In this document: positions 1 through 9,853 of the stretch, in pieces
Layout of the letters: each line of letters starts with the position of its first letter
How positions within the stretch are numbered: the first letter of the stretch is position 1
Source: Variovorax saccharolyticus
GTDB lineage: Bacteria > Pseudomonadota > Gammaproteobacteria > Burkholderiales > Burkholderiaceae_C
Reading direction: 5' to 3'
DNA length: 64,000 nucleotides
Assembly: GCF_030316765.1 (NCBI RefSeq)
Contig: NZ_JASZYT010000002.1
Span: 682,001-746,000, forward strand
Position numbers and translations under genes: made by a program
Notes under the pieces: model-generated
Seen by the model: only the letters and a program-made list of their open reading frames with translations
What the model was told of the DNA's origin: nothing
The model's database searches: none

Positions 1-482
1 TGGGCCTGGGTGGCGCTGCCCGAGCGCAGCGTCTCGACCAGGATCGCGTAGCAGCGCACCTGGGCGTCGTCGTTCATGCGGTATTCGGGATGCAGCGCGC
101 CGAAGCTGTCCCAGTCGCGGCGCTGGCCGGCCAGCAGCAGCCAGTCGTTGCGCATCCGGTCTTCCTGGTAGGTGCCGGCATAGCGGGAGAGGAAATCCTG
201 CACCTCCTGCGGGCTGGTCTCGCCCAGCCGCGCCTTCAGTTCCCAGTAGGCGGCCCAGGGCTCGAGCACGTGGCCGCGCGCCTGCGGCAACAGGGCCGCC
301 AGCCGGGCCTTGTCGCCGCGCTGCGAAGCCTGCTTCATCTGCAGCAGGACGTCGTCGCTGCCGCTTTGCGCGTGGGCCGGCTGCAGCCATGCGGCGGCGG
401 CCAGGACGAGCGAAAAGGCGAGGGTGGAAAAAGAGGCCTGGGGGAGGCGTCGCGCGGATGCCAAAATGCTTGCGAACTGCAT
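1..482 (-). CDS. slt: Soluble lytic murein transglycosylase, N-terminal part (cut by window edge)
   Basis: Only the first 160 codons lie in the window; the gene runs off the left edge, so the catalytic domain cannot be seen. The start gives a classical signal peptide ending near residue 39 (QPAHA followed by QSG), so the product is periplasmic. The following helical stretch (WAAYWELKARLG, then SRYAGTYQEDRMRNDWLL) is typical of the superhelical U-domain of Slt70-type enzymes, which cleave the MurNAc-GlcNAc bond in peptidoglycan. The start codon is 9 bp from that of the divergent cyclo-ligase gene, so each promoter must lie inside the other gene. No clear ribosome site precedes this ATG. The family call is good although partial. 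Confidence 0.8.
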   Translation of the reverse strand, partial: MQFASILASARRLPQASFSTLAFSLVLAAAAWLQPAHAQSGSDDVLLQMKQASQRGDKARLAALLPQARGHVLEPWAAYWELKARLGETSPQEVQDFLSRYAGTYQEDRMRNDWLLLAGQRRDWDSFGALHPEYRMNDDAQVRCYAILVETLRSGSATQA

Positions 483-491
483 CGGGGGATT

Positions 492-1109
492 ATGGACAAG
501 TCAAAGGGTGCCGACACCTCGTCAACGGCCACTTTTCTCAAGGGACAACTGCGTGCGGCGCTGATCGAGCAGCGCCTGGCGATGCCCGATCGCCTGGCGC
601 GCGCCGACCTGCTTCAGCGCGTGATGCGGATCTGGCTGGTGGGCCGGCCCGACACCGTGATCGGCGCCTACTGGCCGATCAAGGGCGAGTTCGACCCGCT
701 GCCGGCGCTGCACCGCTGGAAAGAGGACGGCGAACTGCTCGACGAGCCGCAGCGCCGCCGCATCGGGCTGCCGGTGGTCGACCGGGTCCACAAGACGCTG
801 ACCTTCCATGCCTGGTACCCGGGCTGCCCGATGGAAAACGATGCCTTCGACATCCCCAAGCCCAAGGACACCGAGCTGATCGTGCCGACGCTGCTGTTCG
901 TGCCCTGCCTCGGCTACAGCGCCGGCGGCTACAGGCTGGGCTACGGCGGCGGCTTCTACGACCGCACGCTGGCGGCGCTGGAGCCGCGGCCGTTCACGGT
1001 CGGGCTGGGCTTCGGCAACGGTTTCATCGACGACTTCGAGCCCGAGGCGCACGACCTGCCGCTCGACGCCATCCTGAACGACAACGGCGTCGTCTGGCCG
1101 ATCGGTTGA
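492..1109 (+). CDS. 5-formyltetrahydrofolate cyclo-ligase
   Basis: A 205-residue cytoplasmic enzyme that converts 5-formyl-THF to 5,10-methenyl-THF using ATP, salvaging one-carbon folate. The signature is the glycine-rich GYGGGFYDR near residues 150-158, preceded by the PTLLFVPCLGYSAGGYRLG stretch, and an N-terminal basic region carrying the ATP-binding residues. Length fits the family (about 190-210). The ATG at 492 follows a GGGGGA ribosome site and is preferred over far-upstream in-frame codons that would lie inside slt. Equivalent to E. coli YgfA/FAU1, but the neighbours give no extra information. Confidence 0.92.
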   Translation: MDKSKGADTSSTATFLKGQLRAALIEQRLAMPDRLARADLLQRVMRIWLVGRPDTVIGAYWPIKGEFDPLPALHRWKEDGELLDEPQRRRIGLPVVDRVHKTLTFHAWYPGCPMENDAFDIPKPKDTELIVPTLLFVPCLGYSAGGYRLGYGGGFYDRTLAALEPRPFTVGLGFGNGFIDDFEPEAHDLPLDAILNDNGVVWPIG

Positions 1110-1128
1110 GCTCGCCCCCAGCTTGCCC

Positions 1129-1143
1129 GGCGCTGCGCCGGCC
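1129..1143. terminator. Short GC hairpin between convergent genes
   Basis: CCGGCG-CTG-CGCCGG forms a perfect 6-bp stem in the 42-bp gap between the convergent cyclo-ligase and LysR genes. There is no T tract, so intrinsic termination is uncertain. The preceding bases (GCTCGCCCCCAGCTTGCCCGG) match the left end of the dispersed repeat seen at 45797 and 48350, so this may be a truncated copy of that element. Confidence 0.35.
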
Positions 1144-1151
1144 GCTTGAAG

Positions 1152-2135
1152 TCAATCGATGTTGTCGACGGTGTCGGGGTCGGGCACCTCGCCGATCGTT
1201 TCCCGGGTCGTCACGGCCTGGGCCTGCAGCCATTCGCAGAAGGCCTGGATCTCGGGCCGCGGCGCGCTGCGCGGGCCGGTGATCAGCCAGTAGGCCATCG
1301 GCGAATCCATGCGGTGCTGGGGCAGCACCTCGACCAGGTCGCCGTTGGCCAGGCTTTCGGCGATCAGCGAGCTGCGCGCCAGCACCACGCCTTGCCCGGT
1401 GAGCGCCGCCTGCACCATCTGGTAGGCATAGTTGAAGTAGAGCCAGCGCCGGGGCTGGGCGCGCGGCATGTCGTTGACCTCGAACCAGCGGCGCCAGGTC
1501 AGCCACTCGAGGTGCGTGCGATGGGCGTCGCCGGCCTCGATCAGGGTGAAGCGGGCGATGTCGGCCGGCGCCTTGATCGCCGGATTGCTCTTGATCAGCC
1601 AGGGGCTCGCCACCGGGGTGATGGTTTCGCCGAACAGGCGCAGCGCCCCGGCCGGCATGTTCTCGCGCGGGCCGTAGCGCAGCGCGATGTCGACATCGGC
1701 GACGTCCATGTCGAGCGCGACGTCGCTGGCGTCGATGCGGATGTCGATTTCCGGGTTGTCGCGCTGGAAGGCCTCGAGCCGCGGGATCAGCCACATCGAG
1801 GCGAACGAGGCGAAGGTGGTGAGCGACACGCTCTTGCGGCCCGCGTTCTGGCGGATCTGGCGCACCGCACCGTCGATCCGCGGCAGCGACTGCTGCACCG
1901 CCAGCAGCAGCTGGGCGCCGGCGCCGGTCAGTTCGACCGCCCGCGTGTGGCGCAGGAACAGGCCGACCCCCACCTCTTCCTCGAGCGACTGGATCTGCCG
2001 GCTCACGGCCGATTGGGTCAGCGCCATTTCCTCGGCGGCGGCGCGGAAATTCAGGTGCCGGGCCACCGCCTCGAAGGCTCGCAGGTGGCCGGCGGAGATC
2101 GGGCGGGAACGCAGATGGGTCTGGGAATGAAGCAC
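1152..2135 (-). CDS. LysR-family transcriptional regulator, GcvA-like
   Basis: A 327-residue LysR regulator. The winged helix-turn-helix lies at about residues 16-76 (LRAFEAVARHLNFRAAAEEM, then TQSAVSRQIQSLEEEVGVGLF), followed by the substrate-binding effector domain with the GcvA-like ALRYGPRENMPAG segment. It is divergent from a DUF2917 gene, a pairing I recognise from Comamonadaceae genomes, suggesting that it controls that gene or itself. The effector is unknown. The ATG at 2135 is used; it leaves a 142-bp divergent promoter region. Confidence 0.88.
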   Translation of the reverse strand: MLHSQTHLRSRPISAGHLRAFEAVARHLNFRAAAEEMALTQSAVSRQIQSLEEEVGVGLFLRHTRAVELTGAGAQLLLAVQQSLPRIDGAVRQIRQNAGRKSVSLTTFASFASMWLIPRLEAFQRDNPEIDIRIDASDVALDMDVADVDIALRYGPRENMPAGALRLFGETITPVASPWLIKSNPAIKAPADIARFTLIEAGDAHRTHLEWLTWRRWFEVNDMPRAQPRRWLYFNYAYQMVQAALTGQGVVLARSSLIAESLANGDLVEVLPQHRMDSPMAYWLITGPRSAPRPEIQAFCEWLQAQAVTTRETIGEVPDPDTVDNID

Positions 2136-2277
2136 GGCGGGGGGCCTCGGCCAAGGATTGATTGATGCGAAACCGGAATCAGTAGGCTACCGCGTTTTCA
2201 TTGGACTGCCAACGAGCCGAGGAAGATCATTCATTCCCGAAGCGCGCCATTGCGGAGCGCTCAACCAGGAGTCCAAC

Positions 2278-2589
2278 ATGTCTGCCGTCTGCACCACCAC
2301 CTCGCTTTCGTCCGCCGCCCTGGCTCGCCCGGCCGCCGTGCCGCCCGCGGTGCGTCGCGGTGCATGGCAGCTCGATGCCGGCCACGCGATGAGCCTCAGG
2401 GCCGCCAGCGCCAGCGTGCTGCGCATTCGGCAGGGCAGGGTCTGGGTGACCCGCGACGCCACCGCCCACGCCGGCAGCGAGGATCTGGTTCTGGCACCGG
2501 GCGAGTCGCTGGCGGTCGCGGCCGGCGAACGGATCGTGATGGAGCCGTGGGACAGCCACGGCACCACCTACAGCTGGGACGCGGCCTGA
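2278..2589 (+). CDS. DUF2917 family protein
   Basis: A 103-residue cytoplasmic protein with a small beta-barrel-like domain: hydrophobic strands alternating with SVLRIRQGRVWVTRD, DLVLAPGESLAVAAGERIVME and a C-terminal W. This is the pattern of DUF2917, whose function is unknown. The start at 2278 (MSAVCTTT) follows CAGGAG. It is divergent from the LysR gene and likely its target. Convergent with the BLUF gene, with a hairpin between them. Confidence 0.8.
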   Translation: MSAVCTTTSLSSAALARPAAVPPAVRRGAWQLDAGHAMSLRAASASVLRIRQGRVWVTRDATAHAGSEDLVLAPGESLAVAAGERIVMEPWDSHGTTYSWDAA

Positions 2590-2602
2590 GCCCATCGGGC
2601 CG

Positions 2603-2631
2603 GAGCGGGCGCGGCTTGCGCGCCCTCGCTC
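2603..2631. terminator. Candidate bidirectional terminator hairpin
   Basis: GAGC-GGGCGCG-gcttg-CGCGCCC-tc-GCTC gives an 11-bp stem with one 2-base bulge, between the convergent DUF2917 and BLUF genes and overlapping the last codon region of the latter. No T tract is present, so assignment as a terminator rests on position and stem strength only. Confidence 0.4.
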
Positions 2632-3025
2632 AGCCTGCAATGTCGAAGCGCGGGCGCAGCGAGAGGAAGCGCTGCAGCGCCTCGGCGCCCTGCAAGGCAT
2701 GGAAGTCCGCCAGGTCCTCCTGTTCCTCGACCTGCGCCAGGCCCATCTCGAAGCGCTGGTAGCGCCGCGCCGCCAGGCTGCCCTCGAACAGCACGCACAG
2801 GTCCGTGTGGCGTCGATCGGCTTCCAGTCGCATCATCAGCGAGCGGACTTTCTCGCGCGGCCCCTCGAAGTGCTGGCAGAAGCGCTGGCCGTCGAACACC
2901 AGCAGGCCGGTGATGCCGTCGTCGGCATTGCGGGCGCGGGCCCGCGAGACGATGCGGCCGACCACCTCGGTCGGCTGGTCCGGCGCCAGCAGGCTGCAGT
3001 AGAGGATTTCGTGGAGTTCGTGCAT
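2630..3025 (-). CDS. BLUF-domain blue-light sensor protein
   Basis: A 131-residue stand-alone BLUF (sensor of blue light using FAD) protein. The characteristic residues are visible: the N-terminal tyrosine in ILYCSLL, the asparagine in ARARNADDGITGLLVFDG, and the flavin-contacting glutamine in GQRFCQHFEGP, followed by the RR..DLCVLFEG strand. The essential Tyr-Gln pair is therefore present, so photoactivity is plausible. No output domain is fused; short BLUF proteins act through protein partners. It is divergent from a Crp/Fnr-type gene, with starts about 90 bp apart, which makes shared regulation possible. Confidence 0.88.
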   Translation of the reverse strand: MHELHEILYCSLLAPDQPTEVVGRIVSRARARNADDGITGLLVFDGQRFCQHFEGPREKVRSLMMRLEADRRHTDLCVLFEGSLAARRYQRFEMGLAQVEEQEDLADFHALQGAEALQRFLSLRPRFDIAG

Positions 3026-3080
3026 CAGTGTCAGGAAGGGAGGGCGAGCGCAGTGTAGGAGCCGCCCCGCCGCGCGAAAA

Positions 3081-3092
3081 TGTCAAAAGACA
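3081..3092. promoter_or_regulatory. TGTC-N4-GACA palindrome in the BLUF/Crp divergent region
   Basis: TGTCAAAAGACA is a perfect 4+4 inverted repeat around AAAA, 26 bp before the GTG start of the Crp/Fnr-type gene. A TATAGT hexamer at 3106-3111 could be a -10 box; initiation 6-8 bp downstream would fall at the GTG itself, that is a leaderless transcript. The palindrome is therefore placed as a promoter-proximal operator, possibly autoregulatory. No direct evidence of binding. Confidence 0.4.
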
Positions 3093-3117
3093 CAGCGGCC
3101 TGGCCTATAGTGTTCAA

Positions 3118-3888
3118 GTGAAATTCGAGGACTATCCGGCCCCTGTCTCCCCGCCGCGATGCGCCCATCCCTGCGAAGAATGCGGGCTGCGCAGGAGTCC
3201 TGCCTTCCTCGCGGTCTCGGCCGCCGAACTGGACGCCATCCAGTCGTTTCGCAGCGGCACGCGGGTGGTCGAGGCCGGCGGACGCATCGTCGGCGAGGAC
3301 CGGCCTTCGGCCCAGCTCTACACCCTCTATTCGGGTTGGGCCTTCCGCTACAAGACGCTCAGCGACGGCCGCCGCCAGATCCTCAGCTTCCTGCTCCCCG
3401 GCGATTTCATCGGCCTTCAGGATGAATTCGCCGACGGCCACACGCATGGGGTCGAGGCCGTGACCGGCACCACCCTGTGCACCTTCGAGCGCGACACCTT
3501 GTGGGAACTTTTCCACACCCAGCCCAAGCTGGGCTACCACATCACCTGGCTGGCCGCGCGCGAGGAGAAACTGGTCGACGACAACCTCGTGACCGCCGGG
3601 CGACGCAACGCCGGCGAAAGAGTCGCGATGCTGCTGATGCACCTGTACCGGCGCGCCGAGCGTGCCGGCATGGTGCGCGACGGCTGGGCCGAGTTTCCGT
3701 TCAATCAGCAGCACATCGCGGACGCGCTCGGCCTGTCGCTGGTCCACACCAACAAGACCCTGCGGCGTCTCCAGCGACTGGGGCTGTACAAGCTCGACAG
3801 CGGCTGGCTGCGCATCCTCGAGCCGCATGCCCTGGAGGCGCTGGGCGACTACTTCGAGCGGCCGATGCTGCCGGCGCCGCTGATCTGA
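3118..3888 (+). CDS. Crp/Fnr-family transcriptional regulator with an Fnr-like cysteine cluster
   Basis: A 256-residue regulator with a cyclic-nucleotide-binding-like domain (about residues 30-145, including LSFLLPGDFIGLQDE) and a C-terminal Crp-type winged helix (FNQQHIADALGLSLVHTNKT). Near the N-terminus RCAHPCEECGLR places cysteines at 15, 19 and 22, and another is at 121 (TLCTFERD), close to Fnr positions 16, 20, 23 and 122. The fourth Fnr ligand, C29, is replaced by proline. The recognition helix lacks the Fnr E..SR triad (here H..KT), so it should not read a standard Fnr box. The GTG start is chosen because it retains the cysteine motif and avoids an unlikely basic extension. Confidence 0.82.
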   Translation: MKFEDYPAPVSPPRCAHPCEECGLRRSPAFLAVSAAELDAIQSFRSGTRVVEAGGRIVGEDRPSAQLYTLYSGWAFRYKTLSDGRRQILSFLLPGDFIGLQDEFADGHTHGVEAVTGTTLCTFERDTLWELFHTQPKLGYHITWLAAREEKLVDDNLVTAGRRNAGERVAMLLMHLYRRAERAGMVRDGWAEFPFNQQHIADALGLSLVHTNKTLRRLQRLGLYKLDSGWLRILEPHALEALGDYFERPMLPAPLI

Positions 3889-3897
3889 GCCCCCACG

Positions 3898-3930
3898 CAG
3901 TCCGCCTTGGGGCGGCCCGGCGGCGGACTG
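3898..3930. terminator. Bidirectional hairpin between convergent genes
   Basis: CAGTCCGCC and GGCGGACTG form a perfect 9-bp stem around a GC-rich 15-base loop, in the 55-bp gap between the Crp/Fnr gene and the glycosyltransferase gene. No T tract. Position supports a transcription end for both. Confidence 0.45.
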
Positions 3931-3943
3931 AATCCGGTCGCGC

Positions 3944-4876
3944 TCAGGTGCGGCGGTAGACGCGCCCGATGAGGCTGGCGACCGCGAGCGCCAGCCGGCG
4001 CTTGGCCAGGGCGCCGTCCGAGTACACCTTGATCGGCGCATTGGCGAAGCGGTAGTAGGCCTTGCTGGCGAGCGAGGGCGGGCGGCCGCCGAGCGCCTGC
4101 CGCACGTGGCCGCCGTGCCAGGGCTTGACCGAGCCGATCGCGTGCGACAGGTAGTAGCCGCCGTTCGCGAAATCCATGGCCTCCGGACCGGCCGTGTTGA
4201 GCGGCGCCTCGGTGACCGTGAGCGCGAAGTTCATGGCATCCTGGTCGGTCGAATGGAACAGCGTCGCGGAGCCGCCGGCCTTCAGCGTCCGGGCGTTGGC
4301 GTTGTGCGACACCACCAGGTCGCACAGGCGGCGCCAGAGGTCCAGAAAGTCGAGGTGCTGGCGCGAGACCGCGATGAACCCGGCGTTGTAGTAGCGCTCG
4401 AGCTGCCGCCGGGGCGTCGCGCCGTGGGGCGCGAAGAAGCGGTTCCACAGCAGCCGCTTCGGATGGCGGGCCGGAAAGCAGGCGTTGACGTCCTCAACCA
4501 GCGAGATGCCGTCTTCGGTGAACCAGCCCATGAACGACGGCCAGTCGCACTTGACCACGATGTCGGGGTCCACGTACGCCACAACGGTCGCCTCCGGCGC
4601 ATGCCGCTCCAGCATCTCGCGCAGGAAGGTGGGCTTGTAGTAGGTGAAGTGCAGCGGCGTGTCGAGCTCGAGCAGGCGCAGCCGGAGGGTCGGCGCGACC
4701 TGGATCTCACCGGTCGCCTTCTCGTAGCCGGGCGCGTCGACGATCCATGCAGGGAGCGGGCCGCGGTATCCGACCCACAGGTCGCCCACGTAGCCCGAGG
4801 CGATCAGGGAGTTGGACAGCGCCGCCACACCGAAGTGGTAGTTTCCTTCGAAGAGCGTGCAGAGTGTGATGTTCAT
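3944..4876 (-). CDS. GT8-like glycosyltransferase (nucleotide-diphospho-sugar transferase fold)
   Basis: A 310-residue protein with no signal peptide. It starts with the typical first beta strand of a GT-A fold (MNITLCTLFEGNYHFGVAAL). The metal/nucleotide DxD motif is visible as VVAYVDPDIVVK near residue 105, and RRQLERYYNAGFIAVSR resembles the acceptor/donor segment of GT8-type enzymes. A further conserved patch is FHSTDQDAMNFAL. It probably transfers a sugar to an envelope acceptor; donor and acceptor cannot be told from sequence. No other polysaccharide genes are adjacent. Confidence 0.65.
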   Translation of the reverse strand: MNITLCTLFEGNYHFGVAALSNSLIASGYVGDLWVGYRGPLPAWIVDAPGYEKATGEIQVAPTLRLRLLELDTPLHFTYYKPTFLREMLERHAPEATVVAYVDPDIVVKCDWPSFMGWFTEDGISLVEDVNACFPARHPKRLLWNRFFAPHGATPRRQLERYYNAGFIAVSRQHLDFLDLWRRLCDLVVSHNANARTLKAGGSATLFHSTDQDAMNFALTVTEAPLNTAGPEAMDFANGGYYLSHAIGSVKPWHGGHVRQALGGRPPSLASKAYYRFANAPIKVYSDGALAKRRLALAVASLIGRVYRRT

Positions 4877-4942
4877 GAAGCGTCAAGGAAATTGCCGCCA
4901 AGTGTAAACAAATGTTCTAAATGTGGGGTGGACTTCCGGCGC

Positions 4943-5800
4943 TCATTGCGGGGCTGCCAACTCGCGCAGGTCGTCTTCGTAGCGCTGCAGCCGTCGCGCG
5001 GCCTGCTCGCGCTGGCTGGCGCTGGTCTGGTTGTGAAGTGCGGCGATGGTGGTGCAGGACTCCTGGCGCATCCGGCGCTGGCGCTCGCGCGAGGGCCCGG
5101 GCGGCGGCTCCGCGATCCGCATCATGTAGGCGTGCAGCGCCGCCCGCGCCGTGGCCTGCGGCGGCTTCTCGGCCTGGAACCGGCCCAGCAGCTGCAACGC
5201 CTCCTGCTGGCGCTGGCGGCGCTCGTGGTCCAGCTCGCGCGGATCGAAAGCGGATCGCTCGACCAGCTGGCGCAGGAATTCGCGCTGCCCGCCATCGAGC
5301 CGGCCATAGAAATCCTCGCTGCGGTCGAGGAACTGGTCGTAGCGCTTCTCTCGCTGCTGGGCCGGGCTTCGATCGAGCCAGTCTTTTCTGTATTCGGCGT
5401 TGACCTTTCCGTACTTGCGGGCGAGATGATCCAGCTGCGACGCGTTGAGACTGAGCGCCAGCGCCGTGCCCGCGGGTTCCGCCTGCTCGGCCAGGGCCAG
5501 CACGCGCAGCCGGACGGCGTCGAACACCTCGCAGGCCTGCTCCGGCGTCAGATCGGCTGCCGCCAGCGCCTGCGCCTGCTGCAGCAGGTCGGCGATCTTC
5601 GGCAGTTCCTCGCGCCGGTGCCAGTCCAGCAGCCGGTGCAGTTCGTCGCGGACCCGCGGCGTTTGCCCGGGGTCGAAGTCGACGTAGCCGTCGAGCCACC
5701 AATAGCCGACTTCGGGCAGGTTGTTGTAGGCGAGCTTGACCGCGCTGCAGGCGGCGAGGGCGGCGCCGACCATCAGCGCACCGATAATTCGCGCCAGCAT
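4943..5800 (-). CDS. DUF6279 family lipoprotein
   Basis: A 285-residue lipoprotein. From the ATG at 5800 the protein has an ideal lipoprotein signal, MLARIIGALMVGAALAAC, so I prefer this start to the ATG at 5827, which adds nine residues and whose codon overlaps the glmU start. After the lipidated cysteine comes SAVKLAYNNLPEVGYWWLDGY, the hallmark of DUF6279, followed by long amphipathic helices rich in Arg, Gln and Glu. It is probably anchored to an envelope membrane. Function unknown; it is divergent from glmU, with no operon partner. Confidence 0.75.
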   Translation of the reverse strand: MLARIIGALMVGAALAACSAVKLAYNNLPEVGYWWLDGYVDFDPGQTPRVRDELHRLLDWHRREELPKIADLLQQAQALAAADLTPEQACEVFDAVRLRVLALAEQAEPAGTALALSLNASQLDHLARKYGKVNAEYRKDWLDRSPAQQREKRYDQFLDRSEDFYGRLDGGQREFLRQLVERSAFDPRELDHERRQRQQEALQLLGRFQAEKPPQATARAALHAYMMRIAEPPPGPSRERQRRMRQESCTTIAALHNQTSASQREQAARRLQRYEDDLRELAAPQ

Positions 5801-5825
5801 TGCGCAACGTATTCGGGAAAGTGGC

Positions 5826-7262
5826 ATGAATCAGATTCCGCAGGACAACCAGGAGCCTCTAGACGTCGTCATCATGGCGGCCGGCAAGGGCACGCGCATG
5901 AAGAGCAGCCTGCCCAAAGTGTTGCATCGTTTGGGCGGACGCGCACTGGTGGCGCACGTGATCGCCACCGCGAAGGGCATCGGCGCGCGCCAGATCGTGG
6001 TCGTTACCGGGCATGGCGCGCCCGAGGTCGAGGCCACCCTCGAGGGGACCATGGCCGATGCGCCGCTGCAGTTCGCGCGCCAGATGCCGCAGCTGGGCAC
6101 CGGCCACGCGGTTCAGCAGGCGGCCCCGCTGCTGCCCGACGACGGCACTGTGCTGGTGCTGTCCGGCGACGTGCCGCTGATCGATGGCGAGACGCTGCGC
6201 GCGCTCGCGGCCGACAGCGCCGGGCGCCGGCTGGCGCTGTTGACCATCGAGGTCGACGAGCCCAGGGGCTACGGCCGCATCGTGCGCGTTGCGGGCGGCT
6301 CCGGGGACGAGGGCGAGATCCAGTCGATCGTCGAGGAGAAGGACGCCACCGAGGCTCAGCGCGCGATCCGCGAGATCTACAGCGGCGTGATGGCGGTGCC
6401 GGCGCGGCTGCTCAAGACCTGGCTGGCGCGGCTCGACAACAAGAATGCCCAGGGCGAGTACTACCTGACCGACATCGTCGGCTTGGCGACCGTGGACGGC
6501 GTGCCGGTGGTCGCGCACCGCACCGAGGATGCGCTGCAGGTTGCGGGTGTCAACAGCCCTGCGCAACTGGCGGCGCTCGAGCGCGCCTACCAGCTGCGCC
6601 AGGCCCAGGCGCTGATGGCCGAAGGCGTGCGGCTGGCCGACCCGGCGCGCTTCGACCTGCGAGGCACGCTGGTGTGCGAGTCGGATGTCGAGATCGACGT
6701 CAACTGCGTCTTCGAGGGCGCGGTATCGCTGGGCGCGGACGTGCGCATCGGCGCCAACTGCGTGATCGCCAATGCGCGCATCGAGTCCGGCGCGGTGATC
6801 CATCCCTTCACCCACATCGACGGCGAAAAGGCCGGCGTCACGGTCGGCGCCGGCGCCCTGGTCGGGCCGTTCGCGCGGCTGCGGCCCGGAGCCCGGCTCG
6901 GCGCCGAGGTCCACATCGGCAACTTCGTGGAGGTCAAGAACTCGACGCTCGCCGACGGCGCCAAGGCCAACCACCTGGCCTACCTGGGTGACGCCACGGT
7001 CGGCCAGCGCGTCAACTACGGTGCCGGCAGCATCACGGCCAACTACGACGGCGCCAACAAGCACCGCACGATCATCGGCGACGACGTCCACGTGGGCAGC
7101 AACTGCGTGCTGGTGGCGCCGATCACGATCGGCGCCGGCGGCACCATCGGCGGCGGCTCGACCATCACCAAGAGCACCGAGCCCGGGGCGCTGACGATCT
7201 CGCGCGCCAGGCAGGCCAGCTTCGCCGCCTGGAAGCGGCCGCAGAAGGCGCCGAAGAACTAG
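5826..7262 (+). CDS. glmU: Bifunctional N-acetylglucosamine-1-phosphate uridyltransferase / glucosamine-1-phosphate acetyltransferase
   Basis: A 478-residue bifunctional enzyme that acetylates glucosamine-1-P and then uridylylates it to UDP-GlcNAc for peptidoglycan and LPS. The pyrophosphorylase domain opens with the nucleotide-binding loop MAAGKGTRMKSSLPKVL (about residues 17-33) and contains GTGHAVQQA and the YYLTDIV motif. The left-handed beta-helix (from about residue 260) shows hexapeptide repeats and the acetyltransferase signature KANHLAYLGDA, with the catalytic histidine, then NYGAGSITANYDG. It is slightly longer than the E. coli protein (456). It lies 0.6 kb before glmS, with an Lrp-type gene between them. 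Confidence 0.97.
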   Translation: MNQIPQDNQEPLDVVIMAAGKGTRMKSSLPKVLHRLGGRALVAHVIATAKGIGARQIVVVTGHGAPEVEATLEGTMADAPLQFARQMPQLGTGHAVQQAAPLLPDDGTVLVLSGDVPLIDGETLRALAADSAGRRLALLTIEVDEPRGYGRIVRVAGGSGDEGEIQSIVEEKDATEAQRAIREIYSGVMAVPARLLKTWLARLDNKNAQGEYYLTDIVGLATVDGVPVVAHRTEDALQVAGVNSPAQLAALERAYQLRQAQALMAEGVRLADPARFDLRGTLVCESDVEIDVNCVFEGAVSLGADVRIGANCVIANARIESGAVIHPFTHIDGEKAGVTVGAGALVGPFARLRPGARLGAEVHIGNFVEVKNSTLADGAKANHLAYLGDATVGQRVNYGAGSITANYDGANKHRTIIGDDVHVGSNCVLVAPITIGAGGTIGGGSTITKSTEPGALTISRARQASFAAWKRPQKAPKN

Positions 7263-7283
7263 GACGCGTGCTGGAAGACCGGG

Positions 7284-7763
7284 TCAGTCCGTGCCGGGCA
7301 GCGGCAGCTGCGGCGCGAACTTGGCCCGATGGAGGCTGAAGAAGGCCTTGACGTTGCGGACATTGGCATCGCTGGTGAACAGGCGCTGCGCCAGCGCCTG
7401 GTAGCCGGGCATGTCGCGCACCGTGACGATCAGCACGAAATCGGGTCCGGGCGACACGCGGTAGCACTGCTGCACGGCGTTGTCCGGTGCGACCCTTCGC
7501 TCGAACGCCTCCAGGGAGGCGGCGTCCTGCCGGTCGAGCGAAACCTCGATCACGGCGGTCAGCAGCGGCCCGATGCGCGCCGGGTCCAGGATCGCGACCT
7601 CGCTCTGGATCCATCCGTCCTCGCGCAGCCGGCGCAGCCGCCGCAGGCAGGTCGGCGGCGAGATGTCGAGGCGCTCGGCCAGCGCCTGGTTACTGGCCGA
7701 GGTGTCTCGCTGCAGGGCGTCGAGCAGGCGCAGGTCTGTTTCGTCTAGGTCTGAAAATTTCAT
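7284..7763 (-). CDS. Lrp/AsnC-family transcriptional regulator
   Basis: A 159-residue regulator. The N-terminal helix-turn-helix is at about residues 5-62 (LDETDLRLLDALQRDTSASN, then LAERLDISPPTCLRRLRRL); the C-terminal RAM ligand domain includes VIEVSLDRQD and CYRVSPGPDFVLIVTVRDM. Lrp-type proteins form octamers that respond to an amino acid. It sits between glmU and glmS on the opposite strand and shares an AT-rich divergent region with glmS, so control of glmS is a reasonable inference, though unproven. Confidence 0.88.
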   Translation of the reverse strand: MKFSDLDETDLRLLDALQRDTSASNQALAERLDISPPTCLRRLRRLREDGWIQSEVAILDPARIGPLLTAVIEVSLDRQDAASLEAFERRVAPDNAVQQCYRVSPGPDFVLIVTVRDMPGYQALAQRLFTSDANVRNVKAFFSLHRAKFAPQLPLPGTD

Positions 7764-7897
7764 GGATTTGCTTGATTTGAAATTTTCGTACGGTTCATGA
7801 GATCGATGAAATATTCGGACAAATCTGATCGGGAAACGATCTCAATTTTCATTCCACGAAGCCTACCATCGCAACTTCATTTCGAAGGAGCAGTCCC
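7764..7897. promoter_or_regulatory. AT-rich divergent control region of the Lrp-type gene and glmS
   Basis: This 134-bp stretch is markedly A+T-rich compared with the flanking genes. It holds several similar half-sites (GAAATTTTCG, GAAATATTCG, CAATTTTCATTCC) spaced at roughly 25-50 bp, which suits the loose, repeated sites bound by Lrp-family octamers. GAAGGAG just before 7898 is the glmS ribosome site. No single promoter pair stands out. Confidence 0.4.
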
Positions 7898-9778
<1,881 letters not shown>

Positions 9779-9853
9779 GGGAAGCGGCGCTTGCCGCGCC
9801 GCAAGAAAGCAAATCCCGATTGCGAAAGGCGGCAATGTTTGTAATAGTTAAGT

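Noticed and set aside
5827..5827. Start of the DUF6279 lipoprotein at the ATG overlapping glmU
   Set aside because: The additional nine residues spoil the typical lipoprotein signal; the ATG at 5800 is better.
9779..9853. Terminator after glmS (GCGGCG...CGCCGC)
   Set aside because: Stem weak and interrupted, no T tract; not annotated.
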